From an uncultured Pelagibacteraceae bacterium (lineage in GTDB: Bacteria > Pseudomonadota > Alphaproteobacteria > Pelagibacterales > Pelagibacteraceae), in the NCBI GenBank assembly GCA_902543295.1, contig CACBXW010000003.1:1-64000 (forward strand): a stretch of DNA of 64,000 nt, in the 5' to 3' direction. A program made the position numbers and the translations under genes. The notes beneath the pieces were generated by a model, which worked only from the letters and a program-made list of their open reading frames with translations, was not told the origin of the DNA and made no database searches. Positions 63,783 to 64,000 of the stretch are shown piece after piece; positions within the stretch are counted from its first letter, which is position 1; each line of letters opens with the position of its first letter.

Positions 63783-64000
63783 TGAGAGCAGTAACAAAAA
63801 AATGGGTATTTTTAAAAGTGAGTTCTCTCATATTAGTACCTTTGATGTTATGGTTTGCTTTAAATTTGGTTAGTATTTATGACAAAAGCTACTTAGAGAT
63901 ATTAACTTTTCTAACTTCTCAACCTTCAAAGTTTATATTTAGTCTTTTTCTTATTTTTGCTTACTTTTTCTCGGCATTAAGCATCAGCGAGGTTTTTGAA
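63782..64000 (+). CDS. sdhD: Succinate dehydrogenase hydrophobic membrane anchor, 5' part
   Basis: An open frame of 73 codons starting at the last base of the sdhC stop and running off the window end. It has two hydrophobic helices (SSLILVPLMLWFALNLV, and another after FIFSLFLIFAYFF). Position directly after sdhC, size and hydrophobicity fit SdhD, the second quinone-binding anchor of complex II. The haem-coordinating histidine lies beyond the edge or is not visible. Confidence 0.75.
   Translation, partial: MRAVTKKWVFLKVSSLILVPLMLWFALNLVSIYDKSYLEILTFLTSQPSKFIFSLFLIFAYFFSALSISEVFE

Noticed and set aside
1-64000. CRISPR arrays, insertion sequences, prophage or defence genes
   Set aside because: No regularly spaced direct repeats, transposase or integrase motifs, or defence-type genes were seen. 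The only tandem DNA repeat is the 30-bp unit in rpsP.
1-64000. Glycine, SAM-type or other well-known riboswitches and proteorhodopsin, often found in SAR11
   Set aside because: No recognisable core motifs or genes were found in the gaps of this window. They may lie elsewhere in the genome.

Overview
The window is about 30 % GC and tightly packed. Spacers are mostly under 50 bases and many stop and start codons overlap. There are no insertion sequences, phage genes, tRNAs, rRNAs or CRISPR arrays. Gene content points to a marine alphaproteobacterium of the SAR11 clade (Pelagibacterales). The strongest pointers are a full-length DMSP demethylase (dmdA) next to dmdC and dmdB, alphaproteobacterial families such as IalB and DUF2794, and TRAP and ABC transporters with strongly translated binding proteins. 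This placement rests on gene content and remembered synteny, not on a database search.

Layout. 1-8969: tail of a probable hemD, an MscS channel, YggT, folD, then a divergent tesA / ybbA-ybbP-like block, an NAPE-PLD-like hydrolase, a sorbosone-dehydrogenase-like propeller protein and an SDR. 8997-16210: light and repair genes (an FeS-BCP-type photolyase with a DUF2256 gene, and a second photolyase-like protein with unusual domain order), a repetitive acidic beta-helix protein, argG, an IalB-family protein and an aldo/keto reductase. 16283-18327: BI-1 family protein, DUF2794, yciB, hspQ. 18495-22618: cytochrome c maturation genes ccmC-D-E-F-G-H, followed by a PagL-like deacylase. 23127-30232: a hydroxy-acid/oxo-acid module (two tandem FMN hydroxy-acid oxidases, an aminotransferase, a D-lactate/glycolate-type FAD dehydrogenase, a 2-hydroxyacid dehydrogenase and a zinc-type alcohol dehydrogenase). 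30257-42024: uptake genes, namely a five-gene ABC system with two non-identical ATPases, an amidase, and a TRAP system whose large permease carries a long coiled-coil tail. 42021-49679: ketopantoate-reductase-like, oxalyl-CoA-synthetase-like and gamma-glutamyltransferase-like genes, two exporters or importers, a hydrolase and an unknown secreted protein. 49672-64000: protein targeting and translation (ftsY, dapF, ffh, rpsP, trmD, rplS), leucine synthesis (leuC, leuD, leuB), DMSP demethylation (dmdC, dmdB, dmdA), asd, sdhC and the start of sdhD.

How it fits together. The middle of the window looks like a carbon-acquisition island for small organic acids and polyols: transport on one side, oxidation or reduction of 2-hydroxy and 2-oxo acids on the other. 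The right end joins DMSP breakdown to amino-acid synthesis and respiration. The most interesting unexplained signal is a GC-rich, highly structured leader of about 100 nt directly in front of ffh, with a 7-bp loop-to-tail pseudoknot and a competing alternative pairing. A second strand-specific hairpin precedes ccmC. Other points worth checking are the ABC ATPase pair with one degenerate composite site, the photolyase lacking the expected iron-sulfur cysteines, the domain-swapped photolyase, the coiled-coil tail on DctM and the charged tails on ribosomal proteins S16 and L19.
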